Source of the DNA: Anisus vortex | Lineage: Eukaryota > Mollusca > Gastropoda > Planorbidae | Length of the DNA: 64,000 bases | Reading direction: 5' to 3' | Assembly (NCBI GenBank): GCA_949126835.1 | Contig: OX421509.1 | Span: 15,370,279 to 15,434,278 of the forward strand | Notes under the pieces: generated by a model | Database searches by the model: none | Told to the model about the DNA's origin: nothing | Seen by the model: the letters and a program-made list of their open reading frames with translations, nothing else | Part shown: positions 24,542 through 38,100 of the stretch, one piece after another | How positions within the stretch are numbered: the first letter of the stretch is position 1 | Layout: each line of letters opens with the position of its first letter | Position numbers and translations under genes: made by a program

Positions 24542-27500
24542 GTAAACTATTTACACAATGTACTCTTGTGTATTTGTGTGCACTTATGTGTGTGTGTGTA
24601 GAAATGTTATAGCAATCTTGTACTTTGTCACTATGTTGCATATTTTGAACCATGCTAAACTTATCTTGGTTTCCAAATTTTAAATCAAATGCCGTTGTCG
24701 GTCCTTGCGTAGAAAAAAATCACCTTGTCTTAGCACAGATGTTTTGTGGTTAAAAGTCGTTAATGACATCACTAGGATAAGACAACTCTGAGTGCATATC
24801 AGGAAAAAGTAAAGAAAATGTATATTTAAACAAAAAAAACACATTATTTCCTCGTCAAAATAAAAAATTTGCTTACACAAAGGCGTGGGTTATGTAGAAG
24901 TTTAAGACGCTAAGCTCTGTCTTAGTTCACTAATATTTTATATCTATACTTATATTAGATATATATATATCTATGCTTTATTATATTAATTTGAAGTAAT
25001 AGTAACCAAATGTTTAATTTTGTTCATGTATTCATGTCGCTATTGAGAACATCCTTTAATGAGCGACTTTATACAATCAATTTAACAATAAAAAAAAAGA
25101 ACTAAAACTAAATACCGAAAGAAAAATTCTGACTGCAGTTTTTATTGTAATTTTGTTCTTCTCTCTTAACAAGAACACAATGTAGTAATTCGTTTCTCTG
25201 TCATTTTGTTTAGCAAACAAAAGCCTAACGGGCTTGGAGTGATGAGATCCGATTTTTCATCGCTAAATATTTCAGAAAAACTGTTTTGAAATTTTAACAG
25301 TGTCTTTTGCTAAAAAATGAAAAATAAGCGTAAAAATATAGTAGGCCTATGCAATAGGCTATTTGTACATTTAAGTAATGCTAACGCTCACAAATAAATT
25401 TTGTATTCTGCAATATTTTACATAAAAGCAATATTTTTAAATAACCAGTTTCTTTTAAATGAGATAGTTTAAAATGTTTCTCTCGTCTATATAAATCTAC
25501 TTTCACTAATTCCAGTTTGTAGGTCTACCAGTGTATTGGTGGCTTTGGCTTGACTTTATGTAATTAAATCTCCCCCTCCCCTCCCTGGTCGTTACCACGA
25601 TTATCGTATCTATAGAGAGACTAAATTTTTTTTAACAATATTTTGTTGATTCTAAATTCTTTTTAATAATCTCATGAATTTGTTTTCTCTTACAGCTCTG
25701 TGTAACCAAGTCAGTTCAAGTAAGTATCACTTCATCTTTGTTTTGAAATTCTTTGCAATTTATTTCATTTAGTACAACACCAACTGCTCTGTTTTATATC
25801 AAGAAACAAAGGTTAAGTAACAGTATTGAAATTACTTGATGATTAATTCATGGTTTAGGGTTAAAGTAAAAGTAAAGAAAAGCTAGGTTATGGTAAAAGA
25901 CTTGTAAAACTGCTAAGTAGTTATTATTCTAATAACCAAACACAGGACAAATGATCGACCCACTTAGTCTCTCTAGCTATGACTGAACTAGGTGTTGAGT
26001 CGTCCAATTGACGGTTATAAAACATACAAAAACAATTCAAAAGATAAAACAAATGTAAGAGGGGTGAGCGAGTTATTAGTTTGATTTATTATTTGAATTA
26101 TAATAACACACATTTTTTTTTACATTCAATGATATATGAGGGAGCAGATTGGTGATTTGCGCATCTCCGTTAGAACAGAGAGGTTACTAGCTACCTGGAT
26201 AGACCAATACTATAAACACTATATTATAGCTGTAAACTATACTAAACTAAACTAAGCCACAACAAATAAACAAACATAAACAAAAAACAACTGAAGCAAA
26301 CTACTAAAATAATAAACACCTATTTAAAAGGCAACATAAAACCTCTTTATTCACATATCTTATCATAAAATAAAAAGCCCTAATCATCAATAATTAATTA
26401 ATTAATTCACAAACACCTCTTCTAAATCACCACCTCGATTAATCTCACATCTTAATCATCTACTAAAAACCATAAACTTCACAGGAACAAAAGTAAGATT
26501 ATTTGCAGATGATTGCATAATATATAGAATAATAAAGACATAAAATGATAGCGAACTTTTACAAAAAGACCTAGAGGATCTACAAAAATGGGAATCTAAC
26601 TGGAGCATGTCTTTTCATCCAGAAAAAAATTCAACTGATAAGGGTATCCCCGAAAAAGAAACAAAAAATAAACAAACTACTTCATTCATGGTAAAGAACT
26701 AACTCAAACTAACAATGCAAATTATCTAGAAGTAATAATAAATGATAAGTTATCTTGGAACCCTCATATTGATAAAGTAATTAAAAAATCTAACAAAACA
26801 TTAGGATTCATAAAAAAGAACTTTTACAAATGTAATAAGAATATAAAATTAAAATGCTTTCTCACATTAGTTAGGCCTGTACTAGAATATGCAGCATCTT
26901 TATGGGACCCATCAACTAAAGAAAACATTTTTTAAAATTAGTGACTTAGGTCTGTCTTTGCCTACTAGGATGGTCGAACTGAAAGGCTAAAGGAGATTAT
27001 TGCTCACCTTTAAATGTCAACATCTTCTACAATCTCTTACCAATATTCAAGCTCTTTGTTCTCGCCATTCGCGACCTTACCTATACACAACAAAAGACAA
27101 AAGCCCCGCGAAGAATGACTAGATACGAGCGTTCCTTGCCTGACCACCTGGGTTACTTAACCAAAGCCTATCCAGGGCTGCATGCATGACGAGGTCAATA
27201 TATGACGCAAAAGGCATTCATACATGTGGCTAAATTACCTTATTGTGTACTAATTAATTTCTTACTTCATTGGAAAAGACTTCATGACAGACCCTTTGTA
27301 GTCTTTTCAAATCACACACTGGCTGTCCTATGCACAGACAGTTCGCGTAGTCTAACTGAGAGATTCCCAGGACTATGATTAATGTCTCACATGCCTCTTT
27401 TGTTAGAACGTTTCTAATAATTTTTATTCTTTGCAGATTCCACATTGCAGATTTACATTTGTTTTTTTTTGTTTGCTCTTTGAATGTTATATTTTTTATC

Positions 27501-30500
27501 TAATTATACGCCAAAATATTTTATTTGAGTTGATTTATGGATGTTCTAATTATTATTTTATTTGTTGTTTTGCTCCGAAAAGAATGAATTCAGTTTATGA
27601 TGTGTTCAATTTTTAGTCTATTGCCGTCCATTTAGATTTTAATTTGTCTTGAACATTTTTTGAGAGTAGAAATTATTTTTAAGGCGTGGTCGTCGGCATA
27701 TCAATGCAGATCTTTGTTTTGTACACTTTCTCCTTGTGTCGTGGATGCATACAGCAGATATAGCATTGGTCCTGCGCACGAACCCTGCGGGACTGAAAAA
27801 TTTTTTTTTTTATTCAGAGTATGCTTCTCCAACATTTACTTCGCAGCTTCTCTGTCTTAAATAGCATTCAAACCAGTTTAGAGCTAGTCCTTCGATGACA
27901 AATTTAGCTTCTAACACAGATATTAAAATGTCCTGATATCAAAAGCGATATCTATTTCCATCAATGCAGTTACCTCCTGTTGTTACATTGCCCACAGAAG
28001 GTCATTCATTAATTTGAGCAGAGCGGTTTCACAACTATAGTGTGGTCTATATGCATATTGATAATCCGGAATTAGATCACGTTTATTGCAGTGCTCCATT
28101 AGTTGAATGAGAGCTGCCTTTTCTACAAAACTTTTGAAAGGAAAGGCAAGCTGCTTACAAGTCTGTAGTTATTAGCGATTAGGTCTAGTCAAGATTTTAT
28201 AATTAATGTTCTGATAATCGCAGTCTTCCGGCATGTTGTAAAGGTCCCTTGTTCCGCTGATAAATTTATTATCTTGGTTATCATGGGAAGAATGCTATCT
28301 AGTGTCTCTTTGAGTAATTTCGTTGGCATGCAGTCTAGTTCGCGCGTTTTTTTCAGATAGAGATTTGATTTTGTTTTTAACTTGCTGCTGTCTCAGAGCT
28401 CTGAAACTGTCTAGTTTGGTAACTCAACTTCCTAAAGGCTTGTATTTTGGTGTTAAGTTTAGATCTTCTGTAAGTGTTACGATTTTTTGAACAAAAATAA
28501 TTTGCGAACCATGTCCGCGCAGGTCTTGGTCTGTATTGTTTTCAGGCATGGGGTTTTCTTTCTTTATACCTGTGTTATTGTTTAGGATTTTGTATAGTTC
28601 GTTTGTGTCACGCTTAGCGTGTTTTACTTTCTCAGCAAGTACCTTTCATTTTGTTTCGTTTGTCAGACTTCTGTATGTAGCTCTGTCAACACACATATCT
28701 TTCCAGTGGTGTTATTGTCAACACACATATCTTTCCACTGGTGTTATTGTGAACACACATATCTTTCCAGTGGTGTTATTGTCAACACACATATCTTTCC
28801 ACTGGTGTTATTTGTCAACACACATATCTTTCCAGTGGTGTTATTGTCAACACACATATCTTTCCACTGGTGTTATTTGTCAACACACATATCTTTCCAC
28901 TGGTGTTATTTGTCAACACACATATCTTTCCACTGGTGTTATTGTGAACACACATTATATCTTTCCACTGGTGTTTTTCTGATCTTATCTTATATTTAAC
29001 AGACCTCGTTCTATAAAGAAGATTATTGTGTCCTACGCTCATCCGTGGTCCGAGTATAGTCTTGCATCTTTATTAATGTTTTAAATGAGGTCAAGTTACT
29101 TGTTTTCCTGTCAGAATGCCACTCGGGAAGAAAGAGTACATACATAATATACATATTCATATGCATTTGTTTCTTTGTATCGTTCCCATATACTTTCCCT
29201 TCGCACAACACGTTTCTGCTGACCTACATTTTCATTGTTGTTATTGTTTTTGTTGTTTAGGGCGCATGTTTGTCCATTAGCAGCCCTCTATTTTGTCTTC
29301 GAAGATATCCACTAGTTTGTCTACCTCAAATGTTTCACTAACGTCAAACTCTAAGTCTTTTGTTAGTTGTACCTTGTCTATGATTTTGTATTTTCTGGAA
29401 TGGAACACAATGATACCCACACACAAATCTATAAAAAAAAAAAAAGAACCTTGCGACATTGCACTGATATATATGCTATGATGCTTAATGTAAAGTATGT
29501 AGACTTTATATATGTTAGTGAGTTATATTTTCAGGACCACCCATTTATTTGAAATGTTGCCTATATTATAATTCCCACTCTAAATCATAATCAAATGGCG
29601 CAATTGTTAAACGGTCCGTTAATAAGGATGTTTCATTATGAGAATAAAATACTTTTATTTAAATATTCATGCATTAGTACAAATTATAAAGTCACTTTAA
29701 TAAAGTTGAATTAATTAATTTATATTAAATTAATTAAACTATAGCAGCCAGGATGTCACGTGACCATTATTCGTTCTATAACTAATTAAATTATAGACTT
29801 ATATTGGACAGTAAAAAAAAAAAAGGGTCAAACATCTACGTTATAAACCAACCATTCGGCCCCATAGTCGAATGCAAAATGCATTTTCGTTTCTTTCAAA
29901 ATCTACACGTGGACTCGCTATAATCTTTTTTGTATCTTTGTTTTCTCGTTATTCTAATTCATAATGCGAAATCGTTATTCAAAATATAAAAATAATATAC
30001 CAAGTATTCTCGTAAAAGAGATAAAAACATATTCCCTACCAGTAGAGGTATAAATAGCGCACACAAATATCATGTCATTCTTTCCTGTATTAAATTTAAT
30101 AGGCCTATGTTCACCCCTGCGACCTTCATTATCAAGCCTAAACGTACACATTTTAAAATACAACTTAAGCCATAGTGTATACTTGTACACTTTTTGCATT
30201 GTGAACTTTGTTCTTGCTTTACATTTTTTTTAGACCTAGCTTCATAATTAAAAATAAAAATAAAGATATTATTAGATTGTACGCCTGTTTCTACGTAAGA
30301 ATTGAAATGTAGCCTATTCTCTATTATGCTAAAGCAACCATTTTCACAGACATTAGTCCAGGGATTCTCAGTTGGGTTAAGTGCGGCCCCAATAGAAAAT
30401 GTAAATGTTTATGTCTTTTTTATTTGTATTATTTTATTGACTTTCATTTCTTGTCCTTCTTTTAATTATATTATCTCCACTTTGTACTTTTCATACCGGT

Positions 30501-32083
30501 TTCATTTAACGTACCACGTGTGTAGAATATGGAAACATAAAAGTATTTATAAAATGTTTTGTAAATTAGTGTTTTAAATTCTATATACGGTAGCCACACT
30601 AAAATATGACTCTTTATAATTGACCAGTCTTAAATCTTATGTATGCATAAGTTTTGGATGCAACTTCACTTCCGATCCTATTCGCTAAATTTAATTTTTA
30701 AAAAAATGGCTGCCTTCTGCTATAATTTCTGGCATACTCACTTTTAATACTTAAGACATAATCCTCAGAATAATACTTATAGCCTTTGTTTATTTGTATT
30801 CGGCCTGAACTTGCAGTTGAAAGTGCAATGAATTTATCAACATCCGTGAATGTTAAGGCATCAACAAGGCATACATCTCTGCTTGTAGTCGTAATGGTTG
30901 CCATTGTAAGCAATACAAAATGAAACCGGAAGTTCCACAATGCACTTGAAACATGTAAAAAGTGATAGTAACACGTAGAGAGTAAATGACTAGAAACATG
31001 CCGAAAAGATAATAATACGATTGTTTACGGAATTATAGCGGAAATGAATTTGCATCCAATTTGCCTATTTAAGACTCGTCAATGATAGACGAAAAAAATG
31101 CAACTATTATAAATGTCCTGCGTGTAACTCTTAATAAATATTGCGAAGCAGTGATAATATGAAGACAAAACTATTTTAAAATACTTTTAAAATTTATATA
31201 TTTTATTTAGAGGTACACTAAAAAGTTAAAGTTAATCTTTATGACCGATATTTAAACATTTCGAATTTAAAGAAAAAAAAATTAAATCGAGGGCACATGG
31301 TTTAGATATTTAAAAGACTTTTATTGGTGGTTTTTATTGTTGCTTATTTGCAACTTGTATAATACAACGAGTAATGCAAGATTCAATCGTTTGTGGATTC
31401 TACCATAAGGCAAAGGTAATCTGGCGATTCTATGATACAAAGCTTGAAATTACTTTAGTATTTCCTCAAACTAGCTTGTTCTAACATAAATGCCCACGAT
31501 TTTGAATTTTTTCGCCACCTAAGTTGAAATTGTTCAAATAATGGTTAAAACAAAAATTATTTTCATTCATACTTCAGTCACGTTCAATAGGAATTTACAG
31601 ATGCGCACCATAAAGGTTAAAGAAAAAGATGTGAAAACATTTTTTGTGGATGCAAATTTGAAATACTGTGTTGGCAAGGCTTCATGTCTTTGGGCCAAGT
31701 TTCAACTTATGGGAGAACAATATGTGGGTGAAAATTTTATTTTGATTTCACCGTCGTTGGAAAGAGAAGGAAGGAAAGACAGAAAGTATAAGCTTAATTA
31801 AAATAAATGGATTTAAACACGACAATAATATAATGTTTAATTGAAACATTTTTTTAACAACTTTTGTTCTTAAAATATCTTTTTTTTTTAAGGAAGGGTG
31901 GAGGGAGTTTTTCAGAGTCCACCAATAGGAAGCGCTGTTTTTAAGTCCTATTTTCATGTCTCCCCTGTCAGTTGCTGTACATTTAAGGATACATTTAAAC
32001 TAACAATGAAATAATATAATGAATAAGAATTACAGCACTATAAGAGAAGGACGAAAAAGGTTAATGTTTGGTTGGGAAAAGTG

Positions 32084-32137
<54 letters not shown>

Positions 32138-35100
32138 AGTTGAATGTGGCAGCAATACATCACGGTCTAGAAAAAGAAGAAAAAAGTCTATTTTGGTTAA
32201 TATATGACAAGTTGACACGTTCCTCGTCACGACAAGGGGGCTAACAGCTCACGGAAATCTCGACACATTTCACAGCTCGTTGTTTGAAATAAGTTAAGCG
32301 ATTTTGGAAAGAGAGCAAGTAATCAATGCAAAAATGTAGAATTTGTCATAACGTCGTCTTGTCATAAAGTACAAATATACCTCCCCCCCCCCCCCCCATT
32401 TTTTTCATATACACACCTTAAAAAATATAGAACTAAAATTTAGGATGCAAGACGTATAGAAAATATATGGTTTTGTTAACAATTATCTTATACTTATAAT
32501 TTTAGCAAGTACATGTTTAAATCAGCTTTAATGGAAATAACAAGGCATAATTGTATCAGGTTTTAGTACAAAATGTTTTTTTTCCATTATGTATTGAATC
32601 GATGTTACCTATTGCTTTAATTGATGCAATAGGCCACACGAATAAAACCTACGTATTCCAGCAAACATTCGCATAAAACCCACGCACTCATGCAAACATT
32701 CGAATAAAACCCACATTCTCCAACAAACTTTCGTACCTTAATTTTTTTTTTCTTTTAATTTGCCCCCCCCCCCCCCCCCCCCCAACGGCGCTCCAACCAC
32801 TCCACAAAAAAAAACAACACCTGACAAAAGTGTGAAAAAGTGCATTAATAATGAATATTTATTTCTCATTGTGATTTATTTCTATCATTTGCTCTAGTTG
32901 TATTCCGATTGCATTTAAACGGCATGGCGTGTCCAAATCATTTTAATTAATAATTAATGTCCTTCAGGAAATATAATATGCATAATGCATACATCATGGA
33001 GTCTTTGTGATATGTAAGACAAAATAAGTCGACGATTTGGTTTTTATAGCTTCTACATACGATGATAGTTTGCATAAATCATGAAGAGGCGATGCTCTTA
33101 TTCACTTCCCTCTGCAGCACTTGTCGCTTCCGGATCTTGTTACTCAGAGGGTTCGTCCTAAGAATGCTCAAGGAAAATTTCACTTTGGTGCATGGATGAT
33201 ACTGCGCCTTCCTATCTTCGAGAAATAGTTATAAGTTATAAAGCATGTATCATCAAAGGAAATAGTTATAAGTTATCTTACTACAGTGTGCTGTAGCGGT
33301 CCAGTGGATATCCTCACACTGTGGACTGCCTGGAAACGAGCTGTCCGATGAACTGGCCAGGCTCGGAAGAGATGCCCCACAGAACAACCACCACACATAC
33401 CGCATCTCCTACTGCGATGCAAATGGCATAATCAAAGACATGTACAAGAGAAAATGGACTAAACAACACAACCCCCCAACAGGAGACGACTTGCCACACC
33501 TTATTAGATATGAGCAGACCACCATATTTCGACTAAGGACAGGACACAACAAAATATTAGACCACCAGCACAGAATCGGCCTAAGTCGCACCCCTGTGGA
33601 ACTGGACTCGAGAATGTAGAGCACATCCTGCAATGGTGTCCACGCCACAGAGAAGCCCGTAACCAGGCTTGGCCTCAGGGAGACATCATGGAGGAAAAGC
33701 TTTGGGGCCCAGACAAAAGCCCGGTTCCTCAGAGAAACAGGACTGCCAGTCTGACACAGCAAAGGAAAGCGAATATGGAACGCAGAAGAAGAACATGCTC
33801 TAGTCTGCTTCTCCCCACCTGCTGATTTCTCCAGGATCACAAACGTGTCTCGGTATCACAAATTTCAAACTATAGGCCTGGGCATTCAGGCACTAAGCCT
33901 TAGTGAGATGTGCAGTCTCGGTAGTGCTATGATTCTCTGACGCGCAACAGGGGCTGTCCCACATGTGTTGGCCCACCAGTGTACTCTTAATGGAACGTAT
34001 CGGGGGTTTACTTTTCACTAGTTTTCGGTTGATGGGTTCCGAAGTGAGTCAAATACCAAAACTGCGGGAAAACACAGACGTAACATAGAAATTCAAGGGA
34101 AACAAGAAAACCATAAAAACGAAGTTTTTATTATACTCCCTTTATTTGCAAACTAAGTTTACCATCATGTAATTAAATAATTGATTGACTACTGCAAATG
34201 AAACGTACAGAAAAAATATCTGTGTCGCAAATCTCAAAAACATCTCCTTACTCCGTATGAATTCATTCATGGTAAAGAACTAACTCAAACTAGCAATGCT
34301 AAGTATCTAGGAGTAATAATAAATGATAAGTTATCTTGGAACCCTCACATTGATGAAGTAATTAAAAAATCAAACAAAACATTAGGATTCATAAAAAGGA
34401 TTTTTTACAAATGTAATAAGAATATAAAACTAAAATGCTATCTCACATTAGTTAGGCCTATACTAGAATATGCAGGATCTGTATGGGACCCATCTACTAA
34501 AGAAAACATTAAAAAATTAGAACAAATTAAAAAAAGAGCTGCAAGGTTTATAACTAGTGAATATTCCCCATTGACAAGAGTAACACCATTAGTCAAATCA
34601 CTAAACCTAGAAACACTAGAGGACAGAAGGGCAAAGAGTAAAGTAGTAATAATACATAAGGCATTAAACTCTAATTTAGAAATACAACCCAATAACAATC
34701 TGTTGCAAAGCTCAGATAAACATAAAGACAAAAACACCTTCCTTGTCCCTTATGCGAGAACAAATGCATATAAGTACTCTTTCTTCCCGAGTGGCATTCG
34801 GGCATGGAATGGGTTGCCTGAACAAACCAGGAAAACCAATAACCTAACATCATTTAAAACATTAATAAAAATGCAAGACTAGACTCGGACCACGGATGAG
34901 CGTAGGACGCAATAATCTTCTTTATAGAAGGAGCGTCTGTAATGTATAAGATAAGATAAGAATTGTTCTAAAAATAATCTTAGCGCATAATTTTTTTTCT
35001 ACCTTTGCGTCGAAAAAGTATAAAAAGTTGAACAGGCATTTTTAACGCGAAATCAAAATTTTTCTTATACTTTCCTTTTAAGAAATGAATATTGTCATAA

Positions 35101-38100
35101 GTGTAGTATTATTAAGTTGTTTTAACTGAAAATTCGATAGGATGTATTGTTAGGCGCCACAAATCTGCTGTCCAAATTTCAGCTCGATCGGACCACGGGA
35201 AGTGGTCGAAAAATCGAAGCCAATTTTAGCACCATTGCAGACAGACAGACAGACAGACAGACAGAAAATGCAACTTAAAAAAAAGGGAGTAAAAATATCT
35301 ATAAATACAGCGAAAAAATAAACTTTTCATGAACATTTCATAACTTTGTATATTATTTTTGGAAAAAGCTTAGATGTAATACACATGAACAAAATATACT
35401 AGCCTTTTTATGTATGCATAAAACCTGTTTTAATTAGTTCAAATGTTCAACTCTTATTGAAAATTAAAATTTCAACAGGCTAATGTTTATTTGTGTTTCC
35501 TACAAGTGTATCTTCAATTTCATGTAATATAATTACTCTAACAAACATATTGTTTCTGTTAATTCTATTTATAAATATCTTCTATCAATAAGATACTGGT
35601 AACGGAACTCAGAGATTTCAAGCTGACAAGTTTCTGGATATGTTAAGCCGATCTTTCGGTAAGTTAAATCTTACAACTGTGTTAGCAATTACGGATGAGC
35701 GTAGGATGCAATAATCTTCTTTGTAGAATGAGAGTAACTAAATACAGAATGTAATGCTATTAACAATTATACGCCATAAACTATGATAAACAGCTCAAAA
35801 CAAGATTTTCGATTTTAAACCGCTTTTCGGTACCCCCCCCCTTCCCCCACAGCAAAATCAAAGGCCGGAATAGACAAATGTGCAAAGTTATATCGGTATA
35901 TTTGAAAAATACCCAACATCAATTAGTGATTCAATGGATTGATTCGTGTGAATACAATATAATATTTTAAACTTCAAAATAAATGTCATTACGAATAAAA
36001 ATCATGGGCTAATTTATGTAATAGTTCAGATGTTTTTCCATGAACATATTGCATGCTATCTGTTTAGGGCTTAAAACCATATCATGGATAAAATATTGTA
36101 TCACCTGTAATATATACATATTCTAATTATGTGAATACAATACCAGAATTATCTTTTTTTATATTTTCAAACTATTTCAGACCCTAATGTTGCATACATG
36201 GATCTGATGGAGGCTTTAAAAAGAAGGATAAAAACAAGTAAGTCGTATGTGTTAGTTCTAGATCATAAATAGATAATTTTATTTCATAGAAATGTATCTT
36301 CTGTATAATACAAGCGCAAAGAAATATTTTATGTTTGGTACATATGTTTGTTGGTGGGAACGCTTAGCAACTTGGTTTTGAGAGTACCGACAGATGACGT
36401 AATATCAAAGACTATAATAAGAGGACCGCTTGCGCTAATTTTAGCGCTCAATAATCGTGTTTTCGGTGCGTATTCAATAACGCGTACTCCAAAAAGACTT
36501 CCGTTGTATACTATGTATACTACTTTCGATTTTAATCTTAATTAGAGTTCTAATCGTATAATATACTAGCAGATATGTGCCCAGTTTGTCATGTGGTGAC
36601 ATTTATTATAACGTAATAGTTTAATACTAAGTAGTAATTTCTATGGACAATCCTTTGTAATTTGCGTGGCAGGGCGTAATCCCCTTCCCCCTTTTTTCCC
36701 GCCCCAATCTCGATCTGGCTGGACCGTCATGTACCTCAGGCGACATCTTCTTTTGATCTCACCAAACCACGTTTCAAGGGCAAGTAACCACCACTACTTT
36801 GAATGGTCTATTGGAGTTATCTATCCTTTCGAGTGTCGCCAGAGCTCTATTGAGAGATTTTGTATCGGTGGGAGCTGAGGTTGAAGCGGTACTATGTTGA
36901 TAAACAAGATGGTCGTGTTTGTTGACGATAAACTAGTGTCAGAGCGCGGCGTAGACAGAGACCTGGAAATGTGGCTAAAATATTGACTTTAGCGCTAGAG
37001 GTGCCGCAAAGGGAGATAAGCAGAATGGGTCACTTTGATACACTCCCTGTTTCACCCCGTGACTGCTGACCACCCATGAAGGGGCGTATACTTTGAAATT
37101 ATTGAACCATAGGACTATGACGAGATAGGACCTGACCGTCATTTTAGTCTCATATAGGCTTTGACTCTACCCACTCTGAGATAGACACCTACAGACGGTA
37201 CACGCTCTGCAGGACACACAACATTCTCTGTAATATGTGACTGAGATTCTGGATTATCGTTAATACTGTGCTTATATTATCTGTGTACATTTATTTCTTC
37301 ATGTTTATTTTCACTCTGTGTATACTTATACCTGTGTTCGAATTCTCCAGCAATAACCTACAGCTGTCTGTCTGATAGATGTATCTGAAGATTTAAGTGT
37401 TATTATCCATATGTGATTAGGCCTACGCATTAAACGTATAGTGTTATCCCCTGAACACCGATAGTCTGTCCACTTAATTCGTGTGTCGATTCAAGCGAAT
37501 GTATGAAGAAATAGACTCAATCTGCATGTAGATTAGTACGTAATATAGAAATATATATATATATTATTACAAGGCAATTTATTCACCATAATAAATTATG
37601 GATGAGACCTTCTATTTATCACACAAGTATAATTATAATTTATAATGTTATTACGGCTAGAGCCCCCATTCAATTTATGAAAATGATAGTTATAGTATTG
37701 TTATTGTTAGTGTGAGTATCCTTGTATTAGTGAAGATCTTATTATATCATTCTGAAGTTTATTTGTAGTTGTCTAGAGTATTCCTGGTTCTTATAATCCC
37801 CTGGCAATTCACATAGCGTAGTTTTAGAGTTTTCAGTTGATTTACTTCATGTATAATTATTTATGTGGCTCATATTATACAGCAAGAACCTCGATGTTGA
37901 GTGGTAGTGTAGATTATTAATATAGTTGAATAAATATTACACATACACACATGTAGATAACTTTGAAATATTGACGTTAACCAAGTTGTGTAAAAAGCAA
38001 CGATAAATTTGGTTTAATTTACAACATCAATCCAGTAGGAATCCAAATAATATTATATACACAATCAAGAAATACACATATTCCAATTAGTAATGAATAT

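Larger units (their letters stand above)
29150..33270. other. Intronic stretch without a supported gene
   Basis: AT-rich sequence. A (GT)n microsatellite lies at 32083-32136 and C-runs at 32380-32397 and 32763-32783. Near 32640-32735 three short units of ATAAAACCCACxxxxTC-CA-CAAACATTCG form a small tandem repeat. Confidence 0.45.
25720..35592. other. Host gene intron 2 (9.9 kb)
   Basis: Filled with retrotransposon remnants (26455-26940, 27254-28500, 28981-29141, 33280-33800, 34262-34965), a minisatellite (28683-28976), a GT microsatellite and C-runs. Between these, 29150-33270 is mostly AT-rich DNA without a supported gene, apart from one candidate exon-like frame at 30762-30940 on the minus strand. 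Confidence 0.7.

Noticed and set aside
36666..36878. 70-codon frame in intron 4
   Set aside because: No domain and no splice sites in the host phase. Possibly transposon debris, but nothing recognisable.
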